This document shows, in pieces, positions 1 through 6,634 of a DNA stretch of 8,339 nt. Each line of letters opens with the position of its first letter. The first letter of the stretch is position 1. A program made the position numbers and the translations under genes. Origin of the DNA: an uncultured Paracoccaceae bacterium (lineage in GTDB: Bacteria > Pseudomonadota > Alphaproteobacteria > Rhodobacterales > Rhodobacteraceae). The DNA lies in contig CALFSV010000298.1 of the NCBI GenBank assembly GCA_937916485.1, forward strand, positions 1-8,339, given 5' to 3'. The notes beneath the pieces were generated by a model. It had not been told where the DNA came from. It saw only the letters and a program-made list of their open reading frames with translations, and did not search any database.

Positions 1-1295
1 TGGCGATGACCGGTTGGGCCGATGCCTATGTCAATGCGCCGTCGCAGCTGGCCGCGAACCTGAGTGGCCCTGCAAAAGCGCTGATGGGACCGTGGGAGCA
101 CCGCTATGCGCATATCTCCAAACTGGGGGCTGCGGATTTCCATTCCGAGGTTCTGGGGTGGTTTGACCGCTGGCTGAAGGGCGAACAGAACGGTGCCGAA
201 GACCTGCCGGATTACCGTGTCTTCATGCAAGAACACTTTAACCCGACGGCCCAGAACAAGCCGCGTCAGGGCCGCTGGATTGCCGAGATGGAATGGCCTT
301 CTCCCAACGTGCGCCAACAAAGATTCTATCTGGGGGATGGCTGTCTGCAGCAGGAGCCGAGCGCGGGTGAATGCCTTCTGTCCACGCCTGCCCATGTGGG
401 GCTGGCAAGCGGCGTGTTCTGCGCGGGCATGCGGGTTGATAATGAACTGCCCGGCGATCAGAGCGGTGATGATGCGCTATCGGTCTGTTTTGACCTGCCG
501 TTGGATGCGCCGCTGGAACTGCTCGGGCGTGCGGTTCTGAACATCGCCTTTACATCGGATGCCCCCGTGGCGCAGATCGTGGCGCGTCTTTGCGACGTCT
601 CGCCGCAAGGGGTGTCCCAACGGATCAGCTATCGACCCTTGAACCTGACCCACCATACCTGCCACGAGACGCCCGAAGCCCTGAACCCGGGGCACCTTTA
701 CCGCGCCAGCATCGCGCTCAACGAATGCGCCCACAAGCTGCGCGCCGGCCATACCCTGCGGCTGGCATTGTCCAACAGCTATTGGCCAATCGTCTGGCCC
801 GCACCGACAGCCACGACCCTGACGCTTGACCTGCACGAATGCACGCTAGAGCTGCCGGTTCGAACCGTTGCCATGGAGATCGCGCCTGCCGCACCGGCAA
901 CTCCACAAGACTTTCCGACCCTAGCCGCCGACGTTCTGCGCGAACCTTCCGCCGCCGCCCGAACCGATCTCATGGGCGACGGAGTGATCGTGCAAGAAAC
1001 CTTTGACGACTACGGGGCCACCCGCAACCCGAACCATGGGCTCGAAGTCGGAAGCCATGTGACGACGCGCTATTACATCCATCCAGAAGACCCGACCACC
1101 GCGCGGTTTGAATCGCTGTGGGCGTTTACCTTTCAACGCGGCGATTGGCGCGTCGAAATCGAAACCGAAAATTCAATGGCCTGCGATGCAGAAAATTTCT
1201 ATCTGCGCCGCAATCTACGTGCCGTCGAAGGCATGGCCAAAACCGAAGTCATGTCAAAAGAATGGTCGCAGACCATTCCGCGCGGGCTTCATTAA
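1..1295 (+). CDS. CocE/NonD family hydrolase (X-Pro dipeptidyl-peptidase S15-like), 5'-truncated
   Basis: This is the C-terminal part of an alpha/beta hydrolase that cleaves ester or amide bonds (cocaine esterase / S15 peptidase superfamily). The frame is open to the left window edge. Residue numbers here count from the ATG at base 6, which is probably internal because it sits just before the core GWADAY motif. D6 in GWAD and H32 in GPWEH match the catalytic Asp and His of CocE; the nucleophile Ser lies upstream, outside the window. About 85-285 is the jelly-roll PepX_C domain, ending in the typical run with SYWPIVWP at 259-266. About 300-429 is a further C-terminal region beyond where CocE ends, seen in Rhodobacterales relatives as I recall them. 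Relatives are about 650-670 residues, so roughly 230-240 are missing. It lies 22 bases before the binding-protein gene, which suggests it acts on the transported compound. Cellular location is unknown because the N-terminus is missing. Family is firm, substrate unknown. Confidence 0.9.
   Translation, partial: AMTGWADAYVNAPSQLAANLSGPAKALMGPWEHRYAHISKLGAADFHSEVLGWFDRWLKGEQNGAEDLPDYRVFMQEHFNPTAQNKPRQGRWIAEMEWPSPNVRQQRFYLGDGCLQQEPSAGECLLSTPAHVGLASGVFCAGMRVDNELPGDQSGDDALSVCFDLPLDAPLELLGRAVLNIAFTSDAPVAQIVARLCDVSPQGVSQRISYRPLNLTHHTCHETPEALNPGHLYRASIALNECAHKLRAGHTLRLALSNSYWPIVWPAPTATTLTLDLHECTLELPVRTVAMEIAPAAPATPQDFPTLAADVLREPSAAARTDLMGDGVIVQETFDDYGATRNPNHGLEVGSHVTTRYYIHPEDPTTARFESLWAFTFQRGDWRVEIETENSMACDAENFYLRRNLRAVEGMAKTEVMSKEWSQTIPRGLH
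903..1292 (+). other. C-terminal extension of the hydrolase beyond PepX_C
   Basis: Visible residues 300-429 of the hydrolase follow the jelly-roll domain after an Ala/Pro-rich linker (residues 293-300). The segment alternates short hydrophobic and polar stretches, as a beta-rich domain would, with YYIHPEDP at 356-363 and GDWRVEIETE at 379-388. It ends at SQTIPRGLH. Cocaine esterase itself (574 residues) ends with the jelly roll, so this is additional. The domain boundary is estimated by eye. Confidence 0.55.
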
Positions 1296-1305
1296 CTCAT
1301 CAACT

Positions 1306-1310
1306 GGGAG
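1306..1310 (+). promoter_or_regulatory. Ribosome binding site for the binding-protein gene
   Basis: GGGAG lies 7 bases before the ATG at 1318. It fixes that ATG as the start. The same frame stays open back to an ATG at 1108, but that part runs through hydrolase coding sequence and would bury the Tat signal behind 70 unrelated residues. Confidence 0.8.
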
Positions 1311-1317
1311 AACTGAC

Positions 1318-2880
1318 ATGAGACTTGAGTGGAAAAAGGCATCCGTCGGACGCCGCAACTTTCTGAAAGGTGCCACGGCACTTGGGGCGGCGTCGATGCT
1401 GCCGATGGGCTGGGCCAGCCGCGCAATGGCGCAAGAAGACGGCGTTTTGCGCATCCGGTCCTACGGCGACCTGAGCACCATGGACCCCGCGCACAGCGTC
1501 GGCGTGGTCGACGAAAACATCCATGCATCGGTTTACAACAAACTGATTCAATATACGCCCGGCACCGAATGGGGTTGGCAGATGGATGCGGCCACCATGA
1601 TTGAACAGGTGGACCCGACCCATATCAAATTCGCCCTGCGCGATGATATCGGCTTTACCAATGGCCATGGCGCGATGACTGCCGAGGATGTGAAGTTCTC
1701 GTTCGAACGGATTGTCGCCGATGCAACGGAATCGCCAAACAAGCCGGACATGGGTCCGCTGAGCCATGTCGAAGTCACTGGTGAGCGGGAAGGCACGATT
1801 GTTCTGAACGATCCCTTCGCCCCGCTTTGGACCATCGCACTGCCCTACATCACCGGCAATATCGTCTCCAAAGCCGCGACCGAAGCGGCAGGTGGCCGCA
1901 TCGGGACCGATCCTGTCGCCGAATCCGGCCCTTATCTGCGCGCAAGCTGGGCGGCAAAGGAAAAGACAGTGCTTAAGCGTAACCCTGACTGGAAGGGTGA
2001 TGCACCCGCTTGGGACACAATCGAAATCCTGCCGATTGATGATGAAAACACCGCCGAGATCGGCTTTGATGCAGGCGAACTGGATCTGACCCGCGTTTCG
2101 CTTGGTTCGGTTGAACGCTACCGTGGTGGCGTTCCGAATGGTGGAGCGTTGATTGAGAACCCATCGCTTTATTACGTCTGGTTGGGCATGAACCTCGACC
2201 ATCCGAAACTTCAGAACATCAAGTTGCGTCAAGCCATTCAACATGCCATTGACGTGCCGTCGATCCTACAGGCCGCATATTTCAGTGCAGCGGTCCCCTC
2301 GACCGGGATCATTGCGCCCGGCCTGATCGGCCACCGTCCGAGTGAAATGGTTGCACCAGAAGCCGATTTTGCCAAGGCCGCCGAACTGCTAGCGGAATCC
2401 GGCGAAACCAATGTAAGCCTGACCCTGGATGTGCTGAACAAGACTGAGTTTACCACAACGGCACAGATCATTCAGGCCACACTTGCCCAGATCGGTATCA
2501 CAGTTGAGATCAACCTTCTGGAATCCGGGGCCTTCTGGGCGAGCGGAGAAAACAAAGACCTGCAACTGGTGCTGAACCGTTTCTCTATGGCGCCCGATCC
2601 GTCTTATGCAACGGCTTGGTTCACCACCGAACAGGCCGGCATCTGGAACTGGGAGCGGTTCCGCAATGAAGAGTTCGACATGCTGCACAAAGCTGCATCG
2701 GCTGAATCGGACAACGCCAAGCGCGATGAGATGTATCGCCGTGCACAGGATCTGATGGAAGAAAGCGGTGCTTATCGCTTTATCACGCACGAGGCGACGC
2801 CAGTGGTGCACTCATCACGTATCACGCCTGCGCTACGCCCTGATGGCCTGCCACTGCTGCGCTATTTCGGCAAAGCATAA
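1318..2880 (+). CDS. ABC transporter substrate-binding protein, family 5 (DppA/OppA-like), Tat-exported
   Basis: This 520-residue periplasmic binding protein (SBP_bac_5, cluster C) captures the solute for the importer encoded downstream. Residues 11-38 form a twin-arginine signal: GRRNFLKG at 11-18, a hydrophobic stretch, then AMA before the likely cleavage between A38 and Q39. The mature N-terminus has the family pattern around the MDPA at 55-58. AEDVKFSFERI at 122-132 is the SBP_bac_5 signature region. A Tat signal implies that the protein folds before export. At 422-430 the sequence reads FSMAPDPSY; in OppA/DppA the matching loop contains an Asp that binds the peptide's alpha-amino group, and M424 seems to replace it, so the ligand may not be a free peptide. 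The gene is 15 bases before the first permease. Family assignment is strong. The ligand is unknown and could be a peptide derivative, opine, glycoside or other small organic molecule. Confidence 0.95.
   Translation: MRLEWKKASVGRRNFLKGATALGAASMLPMGWASRAMAQEDGVLRIRSYGDLSTMDPAHSVGVVDENIHASVYNKLIQYTPGTEWGWQMDAATMIEQVDPTHIKFALRDDIGFTNGHGAMTAEDVKFSFERIVADATESPNKPDMGPLSHVEVTGEREGTIVLNDPFAPLWTIALPYITGNIVSKAATEAAGGRIGTDPVAESGPYLRASWAAKEKTVLKRNPDWKGDAPAWDTIEILPIDDENTAEIGFDAGELDLTRVSLGSVERYRGGVPNGGALIENPSLYYVWLGMNLDHPKLQNIKLRQAIQHAIDVPSILQAAYFSAAVPSTGIIAPGLIGHRPSEMVAPEADFAKAAELLAESGETNVSLTLDVLNKTEFTTTAQIIQATLAQIGITVEINLLESGAFWASGENKDLQLVLNRFSMAPDPSYATAWFTTEQAGIWNWERFRNEEFDMLHKAASAESDNAKRDEMYRRAQDLMEESGAYRFITHEATPVVHSSRITPALRPDGLPLLRYFGKA
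1348..1431 (+). other. Twin-arginine (Tat) signal peptide of the binding protein
   Basis: Residues 11-38 of the binding protein show the RR-x-F-L-K pattern (R12, R13, F15, L16, K17), a moderately hydrophobic Ala/Gly/Met-rich core, and an AxA cleavage motif (A36-M37-A38). The residue before RR is Gly rather than the consensus Ser/Thr, a common tolerated variant. Confidence 0.88.
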
Positions 2881-2882
2881 AA

Positions 2883-2888
2883 AAGGAG
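2883..2888 (+). promoter_or_regulatory. Strong ribosome binding site for the DppB-like permease gene
   Basis: AAGGAG lies 7 bases before the ATG at 2896, in the 15-base gap after the binding-protein stop. It is the strongest Shine-Dalgarno match in the window. Confidence 0.85.
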
Positions 2889-2895
2889 CGTCGCA

Positions 2896-3834
2896 ATGAT
2901 TCAATTCGCTTTCAAACGATTTGCCCTTGCGGCGCTCATTCTGGTCGTGGCCGTCACGGTCATGTTCTTGATGATCCGCGCGGTGCCCGGTGATCCGGTA
3001 TCGATCATGCTGGGGCCGCGCGCGACGCCCGAACTCAAGGCGCGGCTCATCGCGGAAATGGGCCTGGATCAATCCCTTCCCAAGCAATTGTTCATCTACT
3101 TCAGCGGCTTGCTGCGTGGAGATCTGGGGGTTGATGTCTTTTCGGGTCGTGACGTCACCACAATCGTATTCGAGCAGTTACCCCACACATTGAAGCTGAT
3201 CTTCTCCGCCATTGTCTGGTCGGCGCTGCTGGGCATCGGTCTGGGCTGCTATGCCGCCGCGCACCCCAACACAGGGATCGACCGGGCCGCCGCCGCCATA
3301 TCGGTCAGTTTTATAGCGGCACCGGCCTTTGTCGTCGCCTTGCTGTCGTTGTTGGTGTTCGCGGTGTATCTGCAATGGTTTCCGGCAATTGGTGTAGGCG
3401 AAGGGTTCTGGGACACGGCCTGGCATCTGGTGCTGCCGTCTCTTGCCATCGGCCTTAGCTGGGTTGGCTATATCGCCCGACTGGTGCGTGCCTCCATGCT
3501 GGAAGTGCTGGGCGAAAACCACATCCGCACCGCGCGCGCCTTTGGGCTGAGCGAACGGCGGATCGTTGGCATCTATGCTCTGCGCATCGCCATTTTGCCG
3601 GTCGTGACCGTGATCGGCGTGGGCATGGGCTTCTTGCTGAGTTCGGCCGTCTTCACCGAAATTGTCTTTGCTCGTCCCGGACTTGGCAAACTGGTCATCG
3701 ACAGCATCACCACCCGGAATTATCCCATCGTGATGGGGGCCGTACTGGTTTCGACAGCACTTTTCGTCATCTCGACCGCCGTTGCCGATTTGATCAACGC
3801 AATTCTTGATCCGCGTGCGCGGTCAGGCACTTGA
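2896..3834 (+). CDS. ABC transporter permease, DppB/OppB type
   Basis: This 312-residue inner-membrane permease forms half of the translocation channel. About six membrane segments are visible, near residues 8-28, 98-120, 132-158, 176-196, 235-257 and 280-303. The N-terminal family hallmark AVPGDPVSIMLGP is at 29-41, followed by a periplasmic region with the GLLRGDLGVD-like segment at 71-80. The cytoplasmic coupling (EAA) loop is at about 204-225, with RTARAFGLSERR at 211-222; it contacts an ATPase subunit. The C-terminal hallmark FARPGLGKLVIDS at 258-270 is present. Length is normal for DppB. It lies between the binding protein and the DppC-type permease, 11 bases before the latter's ATG. 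No defect is seen. Substrate specificity cannot be read from the permease. Confidence 0.95.
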   Translation: MIQFAFKRFALAALILVVAVTVMFLMIRAVPGDPVSIMLGPRATPELKARLIAEMGLDQSLPKQLFIYFSGLLRGDLGVDVFSGRDVTTIVFEQLPHTLKLIFSAIVWSALLGIGLGCYAAAHPNTGIDRAAAAISVSFIAAPAFVVALLSLLVFAVYLQWFPAIGVGEGFWDTAWHLVLPSLAIGLSWVGYIARLVRASMLEVLGENHIRTARAFGLSERRIVGIYALRIAILPVVTVIGVGMGFLLSSAVFTEIVFARPGLGKLVIDSITTRNYPIVMGAVLVSTALFVISTAVADLINAILDPRARSGT

Positions 3835-3838
3835 GGGG
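3833..3838 (+). promoter_or_regulatory. Ribosome binding site for the DppC-like permease gene
   Basis: GAGGGG overlaps the stop codon of the preceding permease gene and stands 7 bases before the ATG at 3846. It favours that ATG over the in-frame TTG at 3831, which has the site inside its own coding sequence. Confidence 0.75.
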
Positions 3839-3845
3839 CGAAATC

Positions 3846-4724
3846 ATGACAGACATCATCGCCGACACATCAAAAAGCCGCTCCGAACTTGCGATCATCA
3901 TTGCGGGTGTCGCGCGCGACCCGCTGGGTCTGATCGGACTGATCATTGTCGGCAGTATCGTGTTTTCCGCGGTCTTCGCCTCGTGGATTGTTCCCTACGA
4001 TCCTATTGCGATGAACATTCCCGACCGGATGCAAGGGCCTTCGGGGACCCATCTGCTAGGCACAGACCAGCTGGGCCGCGACACGTTTTCGCGTGTTATT
4101 TCCGGGGGGCAGGTTGCCTTGAAAGTTGCCTTGCCCGCTATTTTCGGCGCGATGACCATTGGCCTGACGCTGGGCATGATCGCAGGTTACGGGCCGAAAT
4201 GGCTTGATAATTTCCTGATGCTGCTCTTTGACACGATCCGGTCCTTTCCCACGGTGATGTTTGCCCTGGCCGTTGTCGCACTGGTCGGCCCCAGCCTGCA
4301 AACCGTGGTCTTCGTGGTCATGGCAACCTCGATCCCGACCTATGGAAGGGTGGCGCGGACCCAGACGCTGACCTTGCGCAACAGCGAGTTCATTCTGGCC
4401 GAGCGTGCGATGGGGGCCAGCATGGCGCGTATCTTGGGCGTGCATATGCTGCCCAATATCATCGGCGTGCTGGCTGTTCTGGCGGCGATGGACATTCCAA
4501 CCGTGATCGCGCTGGAAGCCGGGCTCAGCTTTTTGGGATTGGGCGTGAAACCCCCAACTCCCAGTTGGGGCGTGTTGCTCAAAGACGGATACGCGCTAAT
4601 CCGCCAGACGCCGTGGCTGGTTGTCGGGGGCGGTCTGCCGATCATTCTGGCGACGCTTGGTTTCACTTTCCTTGGCGAAAGCCTGCGCGACGTTGTGGAC
4701 CCGAAGCTGAGGAAGAACCGATGA
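3846..4724 (+). CDS. ABC transporter permease, DppC/OppC type
   Basis: This 292-residue inner-membrane permease pairs with the DppB-like subunit. After a short cytoplasmic N-terminus, the first membrane segment is near 27-49, followed by the OppC_N-type linker. The DppC hallmark HLLGTDQLGRDTFSRVI is at 69-85. Further membrane segments lie near 92-114, 120-146, 150-166, 205-226 and 257-278. The coupling loop is at about 180-204, with AERAMGASMARI at 185-196. LEAGLSFLGLGVKPPTPSWG at 223-242 is the strongly conserved C-terminal family block. The ATG at 3846 was chosen for its well-spaced GAGGGG. The stop overlaps the next gene's start as ATGA (4721-4724), so translation is probably coupled to the ATPase. 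Length and motifs are normal. Confidence 0.95.
   Translation: MTDIIADTSKSRSELAIIIAGVARDPLGLIGLIIVGSIVFSAVFASWIVPYDPIAMNIPDRMQGPSGTHLLGTDQLGRDTFSRVISGGQVALKVALPAIFGAMTIGLTLGMIAGYGPKWLDNFLMLLFDTIRSFPTVMFALAVVALVGPSLQTVVFVVMATSIPTYGRVARTQTLTLRNSEFILAERAMGASMARILGVHMLPNIIGVLAVLAAMDIPTVIALEAGLSFLGLGVKPPTPSWGVLLKDGYALIRQTPWLVVGGGLPIILATLGFTFLGESLRDVVDPKLRKNR
4552..4570 (+). repeat. Perfect 8-bp inverted repeat with 3-base loop inside the DppC-like gene
   Basis: CCCCAACT, loop CCC, then AGTTGGGG form a perfect GC-rich hairpin. It falls on the codons of the conserved PPTPSWG block, so protein constraint can explain most of it. No T tract follows, so it is not an intrinsic terminator. Any role in mRNA structure is speculation. 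Confidence 0.6.
4710..4715 (+). promoter_or_regulatory. Ribosome binding site for the DppD-like ATPase gene
   Basis: AGGAAG sits at the 3' end of the DppC-like gene, 5 bases before the ATG at 4721. With the ATGA overlap it supports this start over in-frame positions further upstream, which lie inside the permease gene. Confidence 0.7.
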
Positions 4725-5698
4725 CAGAGACATTGCTGGAAATCGACAACCTGAGTGTCGACTATGAAACCGCGCGCGGGGATCTTAAGGCGCTGCGCGA
4801 CATCAGCTTTGATGTGAACAGGGGCGAAATCGTCGGCATTGTTGGCGAAAGCGGATGTGGGAAATCAACGCTCATCTCTGCGATCCTGCGTTTGATCGCG
4901 CCAAACACGCGCTTTCGAAACGGTGCCATCCGCTTCAAGGGTGATGATCTGTTGACCCGCACCGAGGACCAGATGCGCGCGTTGCGCGGCGGCGACATTT
5001 CAATCGTATTCCAGGACCCGATGCAGACCCACAACCCGGTGATCACCATCGGCAAGCAGATGGTCGATATTCAGCATCGGGCAATGACATCAAAAAAGGA
5101 AAAGCTGGCAACCGCTGCCAAAATGCTGGGGGCCGTCGGCATCCCTGACCCCGAGGCGCGGCTGAAACAATATCCGCACGAATTTTCCGGCGGCATGCGT
5201 CAGCGGATTGCAATCGCGATGGCGCTGATGTCAGAGCCGGACCTGTTGATCGCGGATGAGCCGACAACGGCACTGGATGCAACGCTTGAAGTGCAGATCA
5301 TCGAACGGCTGAAAGACCTTCAGCGCGATTTCGGCTGTGCGATCTTGTTCATCTCGCACCACCTTGGCGTGATCGCGGAACTTTGCGACCGTGTGGTGGT
5401 GATGTACGCAGGCGCCGTGGTTGAAAGCGGCACCGTGCGCGAGATTTTCCATAACCCAAAGCACCCTTACACCCGCCGTTTGATTGAATGCGATCCGGGC
5501 CATATCAAGGCCCGCGCCCGTATTCTGCCAACGATCCCCGGCGAGGTGCCAGATCTGGCAAATCTACCTGACGGGTGCATCTTTCGCGACCGCTGCGATC
5601 AGGCAGTGGCACGCTGCGCACAGGTGCCGCCCCTGACCCGCCTCAGCGAAGGGCACAATGCCGCCTGCTGGCTGAACCATGCGGAGGAAGTGGCATGA
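4721..5698 (+). CDS. ABC transporter ATP-binding protein, DppD/OppD type
   Basis: This 325-residue cytoplasmic ATPase is one of two non-identical subunits that power import. Walker A is GESGCGKST at 42-50 (K48). The Q-loop glutamine is Q98 in VFQDP. The ABC signature is FSGGMRQR at 155-162. Walker B is LLIADE at 175-180 with catalytic E180. The D-loop is ALD at 184-186 and the switch histidine is H213 in FISHHLGV; H214 stands where Asp is usual (THDLGV), a mild variant. The C-terminal oligopeptide-transporter domain follows from about 233. It contains C286, C292, C299 and C316, the spacing known to hold a [4Fe-4S] cluster in Dpp-type ATPases. All ATPase motifs are intact. The ATGA overlaps at both ends point to coupled translation with the permease and the second ATPase. 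Confidence 0.95.
   Translation: MTETLLEIDNLSVDYETARGDLKALRDISFDVNRGEIVGIVGESGCGKSTLISAILRLIAPNTRFRNGAIRFKGDDLLTRTEDQMRALRGGDISIVFQDPMQTHNPVITIGKQMVDIQHRAMTSKKEKLATAAKMLGAVGIPDPEARLKQYPHEFSGGMRQRIAIAMALMSEPDLLIADEPTTALDATLEVQIIERLKDLQRDFGCAILFISHHLGVIAELCDRVVVMYAGAVVESGTVREIFHNPKHPYTRRLIECDPGHIKARARILPTIPGEVPDLANLPDGCIFRDRCDQAVARCAQVPPLTRLSEGHNAACWLNHAEEVA
5683..5687 (+). promoter_or_regulatory. Ribosome binding site for the DppF-like ATPase gene
   Basis: GGAGG inside the last codons of the DppD-like gene is 7 bases before the ATG at 5695. It decides this start; the frame is open upstream to an ATG at 5575, but that stretch is DppD coding sequence. Confidence 0.8.
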
Positions 5699-6624
5699 GC
5701 CCGATCCTTGAGGTCAAAGACCTGAAAACCAACTTTGGGTCCGTCAACGTTCTGGCCGGCGTCAGCTTTACCGTGGAGCAGGGCGAAACCTATGCGATGG
5801 TCGGCGAAAGTGGTTCGGGCAAGACCACTGTCATCCGCGCGATTGCCGGACTTGCGCCAGCGCAGGCAGGATCGGTCAAGTTCGAGGGCCGTGAAATTCG
5901 CGGCATCGGTGAGCGCGCCTTGCGCCCGTTGCGCAAAGACATCGCGATGATGTTTCAGGATCCGACCGGATCGCTGTCGCCACGCCTGACAATCCGCAAC
6001 CTGATCACCGAACCCTACAAGATCCAGGGTATGAAAGACCGTGATCTGGATGCCGAGGCCAAGCGGCTTTTGGAGCTTGTGAACCTACCGGCACATTTCG
6101 CCGACCGCTACCCTTACCAGCTTTCTGGTGGGCAGGCGCGCCGGGTCGGTGTGGCCCGGGCGCTGGCGCTCGAACCCAAACTCATCTTGGCCGATGAACC
6201 CACGGCCGGTCTGGATGTGTCGGTGCAGGGAGAGCTGTTGAACCTGCTCAACGATCTGCGGGAACGGTTGGGGCTTTCAATGGTGATCATCACCCACAAC
6301 CTGAATGTCGTGCGCCACGTCGCTGACCGTATGGGCATTCTCTACCTCGGACGTCTGGTCGAGGAAGGTACGACAGAGGCGATATTCCACGAACCGCGCC
6401 ACCCCTATACCAACTGCCTGCTGAGCGCCAACCCCGAGCCTGACCCCGATGCCCGACTGGACCGCATTGCCCTCAAGGGAGAACCGCCAAGCCTCATCCA
6501 GCGCCCTTCGGGATGTGAATTCAGGGATCGCTGTCCAATGGCGAGCGAGGTTTGCACCCAAGTTCCGCAATGGGAGGTTACAGATGGCCACGGCGTGCGA
6601 TGTCTGACACCAAGGCATCTATGA
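5695..6624 (+). CDS. ABC transporter ATP-binding protein, DppF/OppF type
   Basis: This 309-residue cytoplasmic ATPase is the partner of the DppD-like subunit. Walker A is GESGSGKTT at 37-45 (K43). The Q-loop is Q88 in MFQDP. The signature is LSGGQARR at 143-150, with A-R-R where QRQR is more usual. Walker B is LILADE at 163-168 (E168). The D-loop is GLD at 172-174 and the switch histidine is H201 in IITHNLNV. The C-terminal domain carries C274, C280, C287 and C303 with the same spacing pattern as the DppD-like partner, so it may also bind an Fe-S cluster. All motifs needed for ATP hydrolysis are present. The start overlaps the preceding stop as ATGA, and the amidohydrolase begins 10 bases after its stop. 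Confidence 0.95.
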   Translation: MSPILEVKDLKTNFGSVNVLAGVSFTVEQGETYAMVGESGSGKTTVIRAIAGLAPAQAGSVKFEGREIRGIGERALRPLRKDIAMMFQDPTGSLSPRLTIRNLITEPYKIQGMKDRDLDAEAKRLLELVNLPAHFADRYPYQLSGGQARRVGVARALALEPKLILADEPTAGLDVSVQGELLNLLNDLRERLGLSMVIITHNLNVVRHVADRMGILYLGRLVEEGTTEAIFHEPRHPYTNCLLSANPEPDPDARLDRIALKGEPPSLIQRPSGCEFRDRCPMASEVCTQVPQWEVTDGHGVRCLTPRHL

Positions 6625-6627
6625 GAG
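6623..6627 (+). promoter_or_regulatory. Weak ribosome binding site for the amidohydrolase gene
   Basis: GAGAG overlaps the TGA stop of the DppF-like gene and lies 7 bases before the ATG at 6635. It is the weakest Shine-Dalgarno match in the operon. Confidence 0.5.
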
Positions 6628-6634
6628 CCCTAAT

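Noticed and set aside
6..8. ATG at base 6 as a genuine start of the hydrolase
   Set aside because: The encoded protein would begin inside the catalytic domain, without the nucleophile Ser. The frame is open to the window edge, so the gene is cut by the window and not naturally short.
1108..1317. In-frame extension of the binding-protein gene to an upstream ATG
   Set aside because: It overlaps hydrolase coding sequence in another frame, and the Tat signal and GGGAG site place the start at 1318.
1300..2244. 314-codon open frame on the minus strand opposite the binding-protein gene
   Set aside because: It is fully antisense to a strongly recognisable binding-protein gene, has no recognisable domain, and its composition (many Arg, His, Cys) is typical of GC-rich antisense frames.
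3831..3845. TTG start for the DppC-like permease
   Set aside because: The GAGGGG site is correctly spaced for the ATG at 3846 and would lie inside the coding region if TTG were used.
5575..5694. Upstream start for the DppF-like ATPase
   Set aside because: The 40 extra residues come from the DppD-like gene read in another frame. The GGAGG and ATGA overlap fix the start at 5695.
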